Part shown: positions 32,623-42,364 of the stretch, piece by piece
Layout: each line of letters opens with the position of its first letter
Position numbering within the stretch: the first letter of the stretch is position 1
Source: Micrococcus endophyticus
Lineage (GTDB): Bacteria > Actinomycetota > Actinomycetes > Actinomycetales > Micrococcaceae
NCBI RefSeq assembly: GCF_014205115.1
Contig: NZ_JACHMW010000001.1
Location: 1,798,001 to 1,862,000 of the forward strand
Direction of reading: 5' to 3'
DNA length: 64,000 bases
Position numbers and translations under genes: made by a program
Notes under the pieces: model-generated
The model's database searches: none
Told to the model about the DNA's origin: nothing
What the model saw: the letters and a program-made list of their open reading frames with translations, nothing else

Positions 32623-32700
32623 GGGCATGCGGCGTGCCGTCAGTATCCCACACGGGTAGGCCGCGTCACAGTGGCCGTCGCGCCCCGCCCCGCCGCCCCG

Positions 32701-32756
32701 CTTTCGTGCGGGAGACGGGAGCCTTCCGGGGCGCTTTCGTGCGGGAAACGGGAGCA
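32701..32756 (+). repeat. Dispersed repeat array IV (two forward copies)
   Basis: Copies at 32701-32723 (one A to G-type change, GGGAGACGGG) and 32734-32756, 33 bp apart, with the linker TTCCGGGGCG also found in other arrays. Lies upstream of the riboswitch of the minus-strand gcv operon. Confidence 0.9.
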
Positions 32757-32796
32757 TCTTGCCGACGCCGCCGTCGGTGCAACAGGAGCCTTCGAC

Positions 32797-32850
32797 CTGG
32801 GCGCACTACTGCCGAGTAGATCCACAAGTACTTGGCGGTAGTGCGCCCAG
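32797..32850. repeat. Long palindrome, copy 1 of a two-copy family
   Basis: A 22-bp stem (two wobble pairs, no mismatch) with a 10-nt loop; arm begins CTGGGCGCACTACTGCC. The left arm is the same as that at 52476-52499 over 22 of 25 bases. It lies between repeat array IV and the decayed YeiH gene. Confidence 0.85.
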
Positions 32851-32893
32851 CAGCACGATGCCGGCGCGCAGCACCGGCATCGTGCTGCTGGGC
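32845..32893. repeat. Perfect 20-bp inverted repeat at the broken end of the YeiH-like gene
   Basis: Arms GCCCAGCAGCACGATGCCGG (32845-32864) and its exact complement (32874-32893) surround a 9-nt loop. The right arm is original coding sequence (TGIVLLGL); the left arm is an inverted copy of it and overlaps the right end of the preceding palindrome. Confidence 0.85.
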
Positions 32894-33680
32894 CTGCAGC
32901 TGCTGCTCTCGGACGTGCTCGCGCTCGGGCCGGGCGTGATCGCGCTGGTGGTCGGCGTCGTCGGCGTCACGTTCGCGGCGACCCTGGCGATCGGGCGGGC
33001 GTTGCGGCTGCCGTGGGACCTCACCGCGGTCGTGGCCTCGGGCTTCTCGATCTGCGGGGCGGCCGCCGTCGCCGCGGCCGACTCCGTGGTGCGCGCGGCG
33101 CGAGATGGCCGCCACCGCGATCGGCCTCGTGGTGCTCTTCGGCACCCTGATGATCCCGCTCATGCCCCTGCTCACCGGCGCGCTCGGCCTCGACGAGCGG
33201 ACCGCCGGACTGTGGATCGGCGCGTCCACGCACGAGGTGGCGCAGGTGGTGGCCGCCGGCGGCCTCGTGGGCGGCGCGGCGCTGTCACCGTCAAGCTCGC
33301 CCGCGTGGTGATGCTCGCCCCCGTGATGACCGCCTTGGCGTGGCGGCAGCGGCGCCGGGACGCGGCGCAGGCGGCCCTCGGGCCCGGATCCGGGACGGCG
33401 ACGACGGCGCCCCCGCGACCCGTGCGCCCCTGGTGCCGTGGTTCGTGGTCGGCTTCCTCGCGGCCGTGCTGGTGCGGGCGACGGGCTGGCTGCCGGAGCC
33501 GGTGCTCGACGTCGCGGCGGTGGTGCAGCAGCTGCTGCTGGCCACCGCGATGGCGGCCCTGGGGCTGGGCGTGCGGCTGCGCTCGATCGCCGCCGTGGGC
33601 CCCGGCCGCTCGTGCTGGGCGCGGCGAGCACTGCCGTCGCCGTGGCCGTGGGCGGCGCGGGCGCGCCGCTGCTCCCCTGA
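32858..33680 (+). pseudogene. Decayed YeiH-family (PSE) putative sulfate exporter
   Basis: Fragments of one polytopic transporter appear in sequence in changing frames: TGIVLLGLQLLLSDVLALGP and ASGFSICGAAAVAAADSVVR; then, after a shift near 33100, IGLVVLFGTLMIPLMPLLTG and IGASTHEVAQVVAAGG; after about 33285, KLARVVMLAPVMTALAWRQR; after about 33420, PWFVVGFLAAVLVRATGWLP; and after about 33600, VLGAASTAVAVAVGGAGA. The SICGASAI-type and STHEVAQVVAAG motifs identify the YeiH family. At least four frameshifts and loss of the N-terminal third mark an old pseudogene. It lies between two forward repeat arrays. Confidence 0.85.
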
Positions 33681-33687
33681 CCCGGCG

Positions 33688-33773
33688 CTTTCGTGCGGGA
33701 AACGGGGCCTTCGCCGAAGTTACGTGCGGGAGACGGGAGCCTCCCCGGCGCTTTCGTGCGGGAAACGGGAGCC
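33688..33773 (+). repeat. Dispersed repeat array V (three forward copies)
   Basis: Copies at about 33688-33709, 33719-33741 (GTTACGTGCGGGAGACGG variant) and 33750-33773, spaced 31 bp. The first begins 8 bp after the last stop of the YeiH remnant, and the array ends 34 bp before the TACCTT -10 box of the ectC-like gene (33807-33812, -35 TTGAGG at 33783). Confidence 0.9.
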
Positions 33774-33873
33774 TTCGAGAGGTTGAGGCGCGCCCCGGCC
33801 CCTGCCTACCTTGACGGGGATGGGCGGGATCGAGTTCCCCGCCCCGACGCCGACCGAGGGAAGGACCTCGCCC

Positions 33874-34245
33874 ATGCACACCCGCAGCAGGAACGACGTC
33901 GAGAAGGTCCAGTGGGGCGGTGGCACGTCCGAGCGCATCGTGACCGCCCAGGACGGGATGGGCTTCGCCGTGGCCCACACGATCGTGGAGGCCGGCAGCT
34001 CGTCGCGGTTGCAGTACCGCAACCACCAGGAGGCCTGCTACTGCATCGCCGGCAACGGCTCCGTGGTGGAGCCGGACGGCACGGTCCATGAGATCACGCC
34101 CGGCACGGTCTACCTCCTGCCGGACCATGAGAAGCACGACCTGCGCGGCGGCACCGAGGACATGCACCTGATCTCGGTGTTCAACCCGCCGATCACCGGG
34201 GACGAGAAGCACACGCTCAGCGCGGACGGCTACTCCAGCTACTGA
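33874..34245 (+). CDS. ectC: Ectoine synthase-like cupin protein, solitary
   Basis: L-ectoine synthase closes the ring of N-gamma-acetyl-diaminobutyrate to make the compatible solute ectoine. The 123-residue cupin matches EctC: DGMGFAVAHTIVEAGSSSRL, QYRNHQEACYCIAGNGSVVE (family HxNHlEAvYCIeGeG), ITPGTVYLLPDHEKHDLRGG and LISVFNPPITGDEKH. The usual His before YxNH is Gln/Tyr here (RLQYRNHQEA), which could weaken metal binding. ATG 33874 follows AAGGA by 9 nt; ATG 33820, leaderless from TACCTT, is an in-frame alternative adding 18 residues. No ectA, ectB or ectD is adjacent. Forward and reverse repeat arrays enclose the gene. Confidence 0.8.
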   Translation: MHTRSRNDVEKVQWGGGTSERIVTAQDGMGFAVAHTIVEAGSSSRLQYRNHQEACYCIAGNGSVVEPDGTVHEITPGTVYLLPDHEKHDLRGGTEDMHLISVFNPPITGDEKHTLSADGYSSY

Positions 34246-34333
34246 CGGACGTGCGCGCCGCCGTCGGGCAGTCAGCACGACGACGGCGCCGCGCCTCACG
34301 CGGGGCGCCCGCGGGCCGCGCGGGCGGGGGCGA

Positions 34334-34389
34334 GGCTCCCGTTTCCCGCACGAAAGTGCGGCGGAAGGCTCCCGTTTCCCGCACGAAAG
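34334..34389 (-). repeat. Dispersed repeat array VI (two reverse copies)
   Basis: Copies at 34334-34356 and 34367-34389, 33 bp apart, between the convergent ectC-like and acyl-CoA dehydrogenase genes. Just before it, a 14-bp imperfect stem (GCGCGCCGCCGTCG with CGACGGCGCCGCGC, 34256-34296 region) may be the ectC terminator. Confidence 0.9.
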
Positions 34390-34399
34390 CGGGGGCGGC

Positions 34400-35566
34400 T
34401 CAGACGAAGGCCGAGACGCCCGTGATCGCGCGGCCCACGATCAGCGTGTTCATCCCGTAGGAGCCCTCGTAGCTGTAGATGGCCTCGACGTCGCCCATCA
34501 TCTTGGAGACCTCGTACTCGGTGAGCAGGCCGTTGCCGCCGAGCGCGTCCCGGGCCAGCGCCGCCGAGGCGCGGGCCAGGCGGGTGGAGGTGGCCTTGGC
34601 CATGGCCGCATGCATCATCTCCATCCGCCCCTCCTGCCGCAGGGCGTCGACCTGGAGCATCATCCCGGAGGTCGCGGCCAGGTTGCCGGCCACCTCCGCG
34701 ATCGCGGACTGGATCAGCTGGAACTTCGCCAGCGGCCGGCCGAACTGCTCGCGCTCGAGCGCGTAGGAGCGCAGGGAGTCGAGCAGGCCCATCTGCGCGC
34801 CGAACCCCTGCCAGCCGACCCACATGCGGGAGTCGCGCAGCAGGTCGCGGGCGGCGTCGAAGCTGGCCGCGCCGGGCAGCTGCGCGTCGGCGGGCAGGCG
34901 GACGTCCAGGGTGATGTCCGCGTTCTGCATGATCCGCAGGCCCATCTTGCCGGTGATCTTCGTGGCCTCGTACCCGGGGGTGTCGGTGGGCACCACGAAG
35001 CCCTTGATCTCGCCGTCGGCGGCGTCGCGCGCCCAGACGAGGGCGACGTCGGCGATCGTGCCGGCCCCGATCCAGCGCTTGGCGCCGCGGATGACCCACT
35101 CGTCGCCGTCGAGGGTGGCCGTGGTGGCCAGGCCGCCGGCGACGTCGGAGCCGTGCTCGGGCTCGGTGAGGCAGAAGGCCCCGAGGGACTCGAAGGACTC
35201 GAGGCGCGCCTGCCAGCGGTCGCGGTGCGCGTCGGAGCCGAGGTGGGCGATCATCCCCAGGTTGAGCTCGTTGTGGATGCCCACGAGGGCGGAGAGGGAG
35301 AGGTCCACGCGGGCGATCTCGGCGTGGACGAGCTGCTGGAAGAGGGAGGAGGAGCCGTCGAGGACGAGCCGGCCCAGGCCCAGCCCGGCCAGGCCGGGGA
35401 GCAGGTCGAAGGCGAACTCCTCCGCGTCCCAGTACGGGGCGAGGCGGGGGCGCACGGCGGTCTGCAGGTGCTCCTCGATCTCCTCGAGGCGGGTTCGCTC
35501 GGCGGGGTCGAGGCGGTCGCGCAGGCGGAGCAGGTCGACGTGGGGCAGGTCGGCGTGGGGGGTCAT
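34400..35566 (-). CDS. Acyl-CoA dehydrogenase, glutaryl-CoA dehydrogenase-like
   Basis: A 388-residue FAD-dependent acyl-CoA dehydrogenase delivering electrons to ETF. Conserved parts: LGAFCLTEPEHGSDVAGGLA, AKRWIGAGTIADVALVWARD, KMGLRIMQNADITLDVRLPA, RDALGGNGLLTEYEVSKMMG and AIYSYEGSYGMNTLIVGRAI with the catalytic-base Glu position EG. It resembles the 17907-19121 enzyme more than the isobutyryl-CoA dehydrogenase at 43705. ATG 35566 fits the family start. The divergent partner is an acyl-CoA ligase, and operator A of the shared 13-bp motif lies between them, so they are probably co-regulated. Substrate uncertain. Confidence 0.85.
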   Translation of the reverse strand: MTPHADLPHVDLLRLRDRLDPAERTRLEEIEEHLQTAVRPRLAPYWDAEEFAFDLLPGLAGLGLGRLVLDGSSSLFQQLVHAEIARVDLSLSALVGIHNELNLGMIAHLGSDAHRDRWQARLESFESLGAFCLTEPEHGSDVAGGLATTATLDGDEWVIRGAKRWIGAGTIADVALVWARDAADGEIKGFVVPTDTPGYEATKITGKMGLRIMQNADITLDVRLPADAQLPGAASFDAARDLLRDSRMWVGWQGFGAQMGLLDSLRSYALEREQFGRPLAKFQLIQSAIAEVAGNLAATSGMMLQVDALRQEGRMEMMHAAMAKATSTRLARASAALARDALGGNGLLTEYEVSKMMGDVEAIYSYEGSYGMNTLIVGRAITGVSAFV

Positions 35567-35626
35567 CGTCGTCTCCTTCGGGGCGGGGCGTCCGACGGCG
35601 GCGGCCGGTTCGCGATGAATCCGACT

Positions 35627-35663
35627 GTAGGACTTCCAACTATCGGAGTCTGCGAGTAGTGTT
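35627..35663. promoter_or_regulatory. Operator A (13-bp regulon motif) and divergent promoters
   Basis: The minus strand reads TTGGAAGTCCTAC at 35639-35627, 12 of 13 to consensus TTGGATGTCCTAC. For the ligase, -35 TTCCAA (35634-35639) and -10 TAGTGT (35657-35662) are 17 bp apart, so the operator lies on the -35 box. A CRP-like GTG-N8-CAC (GTGTTCCAGATCAC) overlaps the -10 and transcription start. Confidence 0.6.
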
Positions 35664-35720
35664 CCAGATCACAGGCCTCCGGCCAAGGACCCGTTCAGCG
35701 CCCATCCCGAGGAGGGACCC

Positions 35721-37511
35721 ATGACCGTCCAGGACCGCACTCCCGCCGACGCCGCGTCTCCGACGGAGGTGTTCCGCGCGGCCCGCGACCTGCTGGTCGA
35801 GTGCCAGACCGACTACGAGCGCGCCCGCGCCGAGTTCGAGTGGCCCCGGTTCGAGCACTTCAACTTCGGCTTCGACTGGTTCGACCGCCTCGCCCAGGAC
35901 CCGGCCCGCCAGGACGTGCCGGCGCTGATCATCGCCGAGGACGACGGCCGCAGCACCGAGCGGACCTTCGCCGAGCTCTCGGCCGCCTCCAACCGCGCCG
36001 CCAACTGGCTCGCCGAGCAGGGCCTGCGCCGCGGCGACCGCCTGATCCTCATGCTGAACAACCAGGTGGAGCTGTGGGAGTTCATGCTCGCCTGCATCAA
36101 GCTGCGCGTGGTCATGGTCCCCACCACCACCCAGATGACCTCCGCCGACCTCGAGGACCGCGTGAGCCGCGCGGACGCCGCCTGGGCCGTGGCCGGCGCC
36201 GAGGACCTGGCCAAGTTCGCCGGCGTCGGCGAGGGCCTGCGACTGGTCCACGTACCCGGCGTCTTCGCCGAGGGCGAGGCCCGCCGCGCCCCCGAGGTCC
36301 CCGAGGTCCCCGGCCACAGCGTGCTCTCCTACGACGACGCCGCCGGCGCCTCCGCCGAGCTGTCCCCCGCCGAGCCCACGCCGGCGGACGAGACGCTCCT
36401 CTTCTACTTCACCTCGGGCACCACCTCGAAGCCGAAGCTCGTGGAGCACACCCACACCTCGTACCCGGTGGGCCACCTCACCACCCTCTACTGGATCGGC
36501 CTGCAGCCGGGCGACGTGCACCTCAACGTGGCCTCCCCCGGCTGGGCCAAGCACGCGTGGTCCAACTTCTTCGCCCCGTGGATCGCCGAGGCCACGATCT
36601 TCGTGCACAACGCCCGCAAGTTCGACCCGGCCGCCCTCATGGCCAACATGGACCGCTACGGCGTCACCAGCTTCTGCGCCCCGCCCACCGTGTGGCGCAT
36701 GCTCATCAAGGCGGACCTCGCGCAGCTGAAGACCCCGCCCACCAAGACCATCTCCGCGGGCGAGCCGCTCAACGCCGAGGTGATCGACCAGGTCCAGAAG
36801 GCCTGGGGCGCCACCATCCGCGACGGCTTCGGCATGACCGAGACCACCCTGCAGGTGGCCAACACCCCGGGCCAGAAGGTCGTCATCGGCTCGATGGGCC
36901 GCCCGCTGCCGGGCATGGACGTGGTGCTGATCGACCCGCTCACCGGCCAGGAGGCCGTCGAGGGCGAGATCTGCCTGCGCCTGGACCCGCGCCCGGTGGG
37001 CCTGCTGAAGTCCTACTTCGGCAACCAGGAGAAGACGGACGAGGTGTTCCGGGACGGCGTGTTCCACACCGGGGACATCGCCAGCCGGGACGAGAACGGC
37101 GTCCTCACCTACGTGGGCCGCGCGGACGACGTCTTCAAGTCCTCGGACTACAAGGTGTCCCCGTTCGAGCTGGAGTCCGTGCTGGTCAAGCACCCGGCCG
37201 TGATGGAGGGGGCCATCGTCCCCACCCCGGACGAGCTGCGCCTGGCCGTGCCTAAGGCGTTCGTCACCCTGGCCCCCGGGCACGAGCCCACCGCGGAGAC
37301 CGCGCAGTCGATCCTGCAGTTCACGCTCACCCAGCTGCCCCCGTACAAACGCATCCGCCGCATCGAGTTCCTCGAGCTGCCCAAGACCATCTCCGGCAAG
37401 ATCCGCCGCGTGGAGCTGCGCAAGGCCGAGGTGGAGCGCTCCGAGACCGGCACCGCCCCGAGCGGCTACGGCACCGAGTTCCGTGAGGAGGACCTGGACC
37501 TCACGCGCTGA
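35721..37511 (+). CDS. AMP-forming acyl-CoA synthetase, medium-chain type
   Basis: Activates a carboxylic acid to its CoA thioester via an acyl-adenylate. The 596-residue ANL enzyme has the P-loop-like motif FYFTSGTTSKPKLVEHTHTS, GFGMTETTLQVANTPGQ, the hinge-Asp motif FHTGDIASRDENGVLTYVGR, and the catalytic Lys in LPKTISGKIRRVELR. The layout (WFDRLAQDPAR start, WAKHAWSNFFAPWIAEATIF) follows the acetyl-CoA-synthetase-like medium-chain ligases. GAGGAGGGA precedes ATG 35721. It is divergent from an acyl-CoA dehydrogenase and followed by a MarR gene with its own promoter. The acid used (branched-chain or aromatic) is not decidable. Confidence 0.88.
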   Translation: MTVQDRTPADAASPTEVFRAARDLLVECQTDYERARAEFEWPRFEHFNFGFDWFDRLAQDPARQDVPALIIAEDDGRSTERTFAELSAASNRAANWLAEQGLRRGDRLILMLNNQVELWEFMLACIKLRVVMVPTTTQMTSADLEDRVSRADAAWAVAGAEDLAKFAGVGEGLRLVHVPGVFAEGEARRAPEVPEVPGHSVLSYDDAAGASAELSPAEPTPADETLLFYFTSGTTSKPKLVEHTHTSYPVGHLTTLYWIGLQPGDVHLNVASPGWAKHAWSNFFAPWIAEATIFVHNARKFDPAALMANMDRYGVTSFCAPPTVWRMLIKADLAQLKTPPTKTISAGEPLNAEVIDQVQKAWGATIRDGFGMTETTLQVANTPGQKVVIGSMGRPLPGMDVVLIDPLTGQEAVEGEICLRLDPRPVGLLKSYFGNQEKTDEVFRDGVFHTGDIASRDENGVLTYVGRADDVFKSSDYKVSPFELESVLVKHPAVMEGAIVPTPDELRLAVPKAFVTLAPGHEPTAETAQSILQFTLTQLPPYKRIRRIEFLELPKTISGKIRRVELRKAEVERSETGTAPSGYGTEFREEDLDLTR

Positions 37512-37520
37512 CGCCGACCC

Positions 37521-37547
37521 GCCCCGCCGCCCCACCGGCGGCGGGGC
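37521..37547 (+). terminator. Terminator hairpin after the acyl-CoA synthetase
   Basis: 11-bp perfect inverted repeat GCCCCGCCGCC / GGCGGCGGGGC with a 5-nt loop, 10 bp after the stop and 16 bp before the MarR gene's TAGTCT box. Confidence 0.7.
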
Positions 37548-37577
37548 GCCCCCGGCCCGGCGCTAGTCTGGACCGCC

Positions 37578-38123
37578 ATGAAGAACACACCCCTCCCCCA
37601 GGACCCCATCCGGGAGGCCGCCCGGAACTGGGAGCGCCACGGATGGGGCGACGTCGCCCGGCCCATGGCCGCGGTCACCTCCATCATGCGCGCCCAGCAG
37701 ATCCTGCTCGGCCGCACCCAGGCGGCCCTCAAGCCGTTCGGGCTCACCTTCGCCCGCTACGAGCTGCTCGCGCTGCTGAACTTCTCCCGCGAGAAGCGCA
37801 TGCGCATGTCCAAGGCCTCCGCGCTGCTGCAGGTCCACCCCACCTCGGTGACCAACGCGGTGGACCGGCTCGAGTCCGCGGGCCTCGTGGAGCGCACGCC
37901 CCACGAGTCCGACCGCCGGGCGCTCGTGCTCGCCCTCACGGACGAGGGCCGGCGGGTGGCCGTCGCCGCCACGGAGACCCTCAACGAGGAGGTCTTCAGC
38001 TGCACCGGCTTCGACGAGGCGGACGTGGACGCGCTCATCGACATCTTCGGCCGCTTCCGCGCCGGCGCCGGCGACTTCGAGGCCGACGGCGCCGACACGA
38101 CGGCGGAGCGCCCCTCCGCCTGA
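37578..38123 (+). CDS. MarR-family transcriptional regulator
   Basis: A 181-residue winged-helix regulator. The MarR core is clear: LTFARYELLALLNFSREKRM, MSKASALLQVHPTSVTNAVD, RLESAGLVERTPHESDRRAL (the wing with D-x-R) and VLALTDEGRRVAVAATETLN. TAGTCT ends 8 nt before ATG 37578, so it is leaderless. It lies centrally among genes that share the palindromic 13-bp motif TTGGATGTCCTAC, and MarR proteins bind such TTG-N-CAA palindromes, so it is the best local candidate for the regulon's repressor. That assignment is inference; no motif copy is seen before the gene itself. Confidence 0.85.
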   Translation: MKNTPLPQDPIREAARNWERHGWGDVARPMAAVTSIMRAQQILLGRTQAALKPFGLTFARYELLALLNFSREKRMRMSKASALLQVHPTSVTNAVDRLESAGLVERTPHESDRRALVLALTDEGRRVAVAATETLNEEVFSCTGFDEADVDALIDIFGRFRAGAGDFEADGADTTAERPSA

Positions 38124-38137
38124 GCGTGCCCCTCAGC

Positions 38138-38911
38138 TCACTTGGGCTCGAGGCGCACGGCGCCGTCGAGGCGGATGACCTCGCCGTTGAGGAACGGGTT
38201 CGCCACGATCTGCTCCACGAGCAGCGCGTAGTCCTCGGGGCGGCCCAGGCGGGCGGGGTGCGGGGTCTTCGTGGCCAGCGCCTCGCGGGCGGCCTCGGGC
38301 AGGCCCGCCATCATGGGGGTCTCCATGAGGCCCGGCGCGATGGTGACCACGCGGATCTGGGACGCCGCGAGCTCCCGGGCGGCGGGCAGGGTCAGGGACA
38401 CCACGGCGCCCTTGGAGGCGGCGTAGGCGATCTGGCCGATCTGGCCGTCGTAGGCGGCCACGGAGGCGGTGTTGACGATCACGCCGCGGTCCTCGCCCTG
38501 CGGCTCCTGCCCCTGCATGGCGGCGGCGGCGCGGGACATGAAGTTCACGGTGCCCACGGTGTTGATGGCCAGCACGCGGGTGAGCACCTCGGCGGAGAGC
38601 GGCCCGCCGCGGCCCACGAGCTTGCCGGGGGTGGCGACGCCGGCGCAGTTGACGAGCACGCGCAGCGGCCCGGCCTCGAGGGCGGCGGCCACGGCCTCCT
38701 CGGCGGTGGCCTCGGCGGTGACGTCGCCGGTGACGAGGCGGGCGCGCGGGCCCAGGGTGGCGACGGCGTCCGCCCGGAGGGTCTCGCCTTCGCGGTCCGG
38801 CAGGTCCACCACCACGACGGCGGCGCCCGCCTCCGCGAGGCGGCGCGCGGTGGCGTGGCCGAGGCCGGAGGCCCCTCCGGTGACGATCGCGCTCTGGTTC
38901 GACAGGTCCAT
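38138..38911 (-). CDS. SDR oxidoreductase, 3-hydroxyacyl-CoA dehydrogenase type II-like
   Basis: NAD-dependent short-chain dehydrogenase resembling the HSD17B10/2-methyl-3-hydroxybutyryl-CoA dehydrogenase group, which acts in isoleucine breakdown. The 257-residue protein has the nucleotide motif IVTGGASGLGHATARRLAEA, NCAGVATPGK, INTVGTVNFMSRAAAAM, the catalytic Tyr-x3-Lys in IAYAASKGAVVSLTLPAARE, and TIAPGLMETPMMAGLPE. It converges on the MarR gene (14 bp between stops) and is divergent from mmsA with operator B in between. Role in the branched-chain pathway is inferred from family and position. Confidence 0.85.
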   Translation of the reverse strand: MDLSNQSAIVTGGASGLGHATARRLAEAGAAVVVVDLPDREGETLRADAVATLGPRARLVTGDVTAEATAEEAVAAALEAGPLRVLVNCAGVATPGKLVGRGGPLSAEVLTRVLAINTVGTVNFMSRAAAAMQGQEPQGEDRGVIVNTASVAAYDGQIGQIAYAASKGAVVSLTLPAARELAASQIRVVTIAPGLMETPMMAGLPEAAREALATKTPHPARLGRPEDYALLVEQIVANPFLNGEVIRLDGAVRLEPK

Positions 38912-38956
38912 GGAGGGACCCTCCCTTCATCCGAGGATATTTCCCAGGTTGGATAG

Positions 38957-38985
38957 TTGCATGTCCTACGTTCTCACCCTAGATT
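38957..38985. promoter_or_regulatory. Operator B (13-bp regulon motif) on the mmsA promoter
   Basis: TTGCATGTCCTAC at 38957-38969 is 12 of 13 to the shared motif and coincides with the -35 box TTGCAT; the -10 box TAGATT (38980-38985) is 17 bp further. A CAGATCACA half-site of CRP type follows at about 39000. Confidence 0.65.
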
Positions 38986-39093
38986 AGCGGATGAGTAACC
39001 CAGATCACACCGCGCGACCGAGCCTGCCACGCTCGGCCGCGGGCGGCCACCGCCCGGTGCCCGCCCCATCGCCTGGACCCGCGAGGAGCCCCC

Positions 39094-40620
<1,527 letters not shown>

Positions 40621-40652
40621 CCGCCGCCCACCCGCTCCCCCAGGAGGATCCC

Positions 40653-41570
40653 ATGACCACCGTCCTGTTCCTCGGCCTCGGCCACATGGGCGGCCCCATG
40701 GCCGCCAACCTCGCCGCCGCGGGCCACCGCGTGCTCGGCTTCGACCTCGTGCCCGAGGCGCTCGAGAAGGCCCGCGCGGCCGGCATCGAGACGGTCACGG
40801 ACACCGCCGCGGCGGCCGCGGAGGCCGACGTCGTGCTCACCATGCTCCCCAACGGGCGCCTGGTGCTGGACGTCTACCGGGGCCGCGAGGGCGCCCCCGG
40901 GCTGCTCGATGCGGCCCGCCCGGGCACCGTGTTCCTGGACTGCTCCACGATCGACGTCGCCGAGGCCCGCGAGGCCGCGCAGGCGGCCGAGGCCGCGGGG
41001 ATGCGCGCCGCCGACGCCCCGGTCTCCGGCGGCCAGGTGGGCGCCGAGGCCGGCACCCTCGCCTTCATGGTGGGTGCCGCGGACGAGGTGTACGCCGAGG
41101 TGCTGCCGCTGCTCGAGGTCATGGGCGGGCGGATCGTGCACTGCGGCGGCTCCGGCCTCGGCCAGGCCGCGAAGATCTGCAACAACATGGTGCTGGGCGT
41201 CACGCAGATCGCCGTCGCCGAGGCCTTCGTCCTGGGCGAGCGCCTCGGCCTCGAGCACCAGGCGCTCTACGACGTGATGAGCAAGGCCTCGGGCCAGTGC
41301 TGGTCCCTGACCACCAACTGCCCGGTGCCCGGCCCCGTCCCCGGCTCCCCCGCGAACCGGGACTTCCAGCCCGGCTTCGCCGGCGCCCTGATGGCCAAGG
41401 ACCTCGGGCTCGCGCTCGCGGCCCTGGACGAGCAGGGCGTGGCGGCCGACCTGGGCCGCCTCGCGCAGGCCAAGTACGCCGAGTACGCCGCCGGAGAAGG
41501 CGCCGCCCGCGACTTTTCCGGCATCATCGAGGACATCCGAGCATCACACACGGACAGGAGCGAGGCATGA
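40653..41570 (+). CDS. mmsB: 3-hydroxyisobutyrate dehydrogenase
   Basis: Oxidises 3-hydroxyisobutyrate to methylmalonate semialdehyde with NAD. The 305-residue protein has [20 protein letters not shown] (Rossmann motif G-x-G-x-x-G), [20 protein letters not shown] (substrate-binding DAPVSGG), and the catalytic-Lys helix [26 protein letters not shown] lies 7 nt before ATG 40653, 32 bp behind mmsA. Its stop overlaps the enoyl-CoA hydratase start (ATGA). The product feeds directly into MmsA. Confidence 0.93.
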   Translation: MTTVLFLGLGHMGGPMAANLAAAGHRVLGFDLVPEALEKARAAGIETVTDTAAAAAEADVVLTMLPNGRLVLDVYRGREGAPGLLDAARPGTVFLDCSTIDVAEAREAAQAAEAAGMRAADAPVSGGQVGAEAGTLAFMVGAADEVYAEVLPLLEVMGGRIVHCGGSGLGQAAKICNNMVLGVTQIAVAEAFVLGERLGLEHQALYDVMSKASGQCWSLTTNCPVPGPVPGSPANRDFQPGFAGALMAKDLGLALAALDEQGVAADLGRLAQAKYAEYAAGEGAARDFSGIIEDIRASHTDRSEA

Positions 41571-42364
41571 GCGAGCAGACCACCCCGGACGGCGCCGAGT
41601 CGCCGATCATCGTCGAGCGGCAGGGCCGGGTCGGCCACATCCGCCTGAACCGGCCGAAGGCCCTGAACGCGCTGAACGAGGCGACGATGCGCGCCGTCGT
41701 CGCGGCGGTGCAGGAGCTGGACGCCGACTCGGAGGTGGGCGCGATCCTGCTCTCCGGCTCCCCCAAGGCGTTCGCCGCCGGCGCGGACATCAAGGAGATG
41801 GCCGCCAAGGAGTTCTCCGAGATGTACGCCGCCGACTGGTTCGCCGGCTGGGACGCGCTGACCCGCGCCCGCACCCCGATCGTGGCGTGCGTGACCGGCT
41901 ACGCCCTCGGCGGCGGCTGCGAGCTGGCCATGATGGCCGACGTGCTCGTGGCCGGCGAGGGCGCGAAGTTCGGCCAGCCCGAGATCAACCTCGGCGTCAT
42001 CCCCGGCATGGGCGGCTCCCAGCGCCTGACCCGCGCCGTGGGCAAGGCCAAGGCGATGGACATGATCCTCACCGGCCGCATGGTGGGCGCCGACGAGGCC
42101 GAGCGGATCGGCCTCGTCTCCCGCGTGGTCCCGGACGAGACGGCCCTCGAGGAGGCGAAGGAGGTGGCCGCCGCGATCGCCTCCAAGTCCAAGCCCGCCG
42201 CGTGGATGGCCAAGGAGACCGTCAACGCCGCGTTCGAGACCACCCTCGCCCAGGGCATCGCCTTCGAGCGCCGCGTGTTCCACTCCGCGTTCGCCACGGC
42301 GGACCAGAAGGAGGGCATGGACGCCTTCGCGAACAAGCGCGAGGCGGGGTGGCAGCACCGATGA
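41567..42364 (+). CDS. Enoyl-CoA hydratase
   Basis: Crotonase-fold enzyme hydrating an enoyl-CoA; in this operon methacrylyl-CoA is the expected substrate. The 265-residue protein shows [20 protein letters not shown], the oxyanion segment [40 protein letters not shown] with the first catalytic Glu region and [20 protein letters not shown] with the second, matching E. coli PaaF/EchA-type hydratases. ATG 41567 overlaps the mmsB stop, and its own stop overlaps the next start, so the operon is tightly coupled. Confidence 0.9.
   Translation: MSEQTTPDGAESPIIVERQGRVGHIRLNRPKALNALNEATMRAVVAAVQELDADSEVGAILLSGSPKAFAAGADIKEMAAKEFSEMYAADWFAGWDALTRARTPIVACVTGYALGGGCELAMMADVLVAGEGAKFGQPEINLGVIPGMGGSQRLTRAVGKAKAMDMILTGRMVGADEAERIGLVSRVVPDETALEEAKEVAAAIASKSKPAAWMAKETVNAAFETTLAQGIAFERRVFHSAFATADQKEGMDAFANKREAGWQHR

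Noticed and set aside
32348-32653. N-terminal extension of gcvP
   Set aside because: The extension would translate the glycine riboswitch; GTG 32347 has GGAGGT at proper distance and matches the family start.
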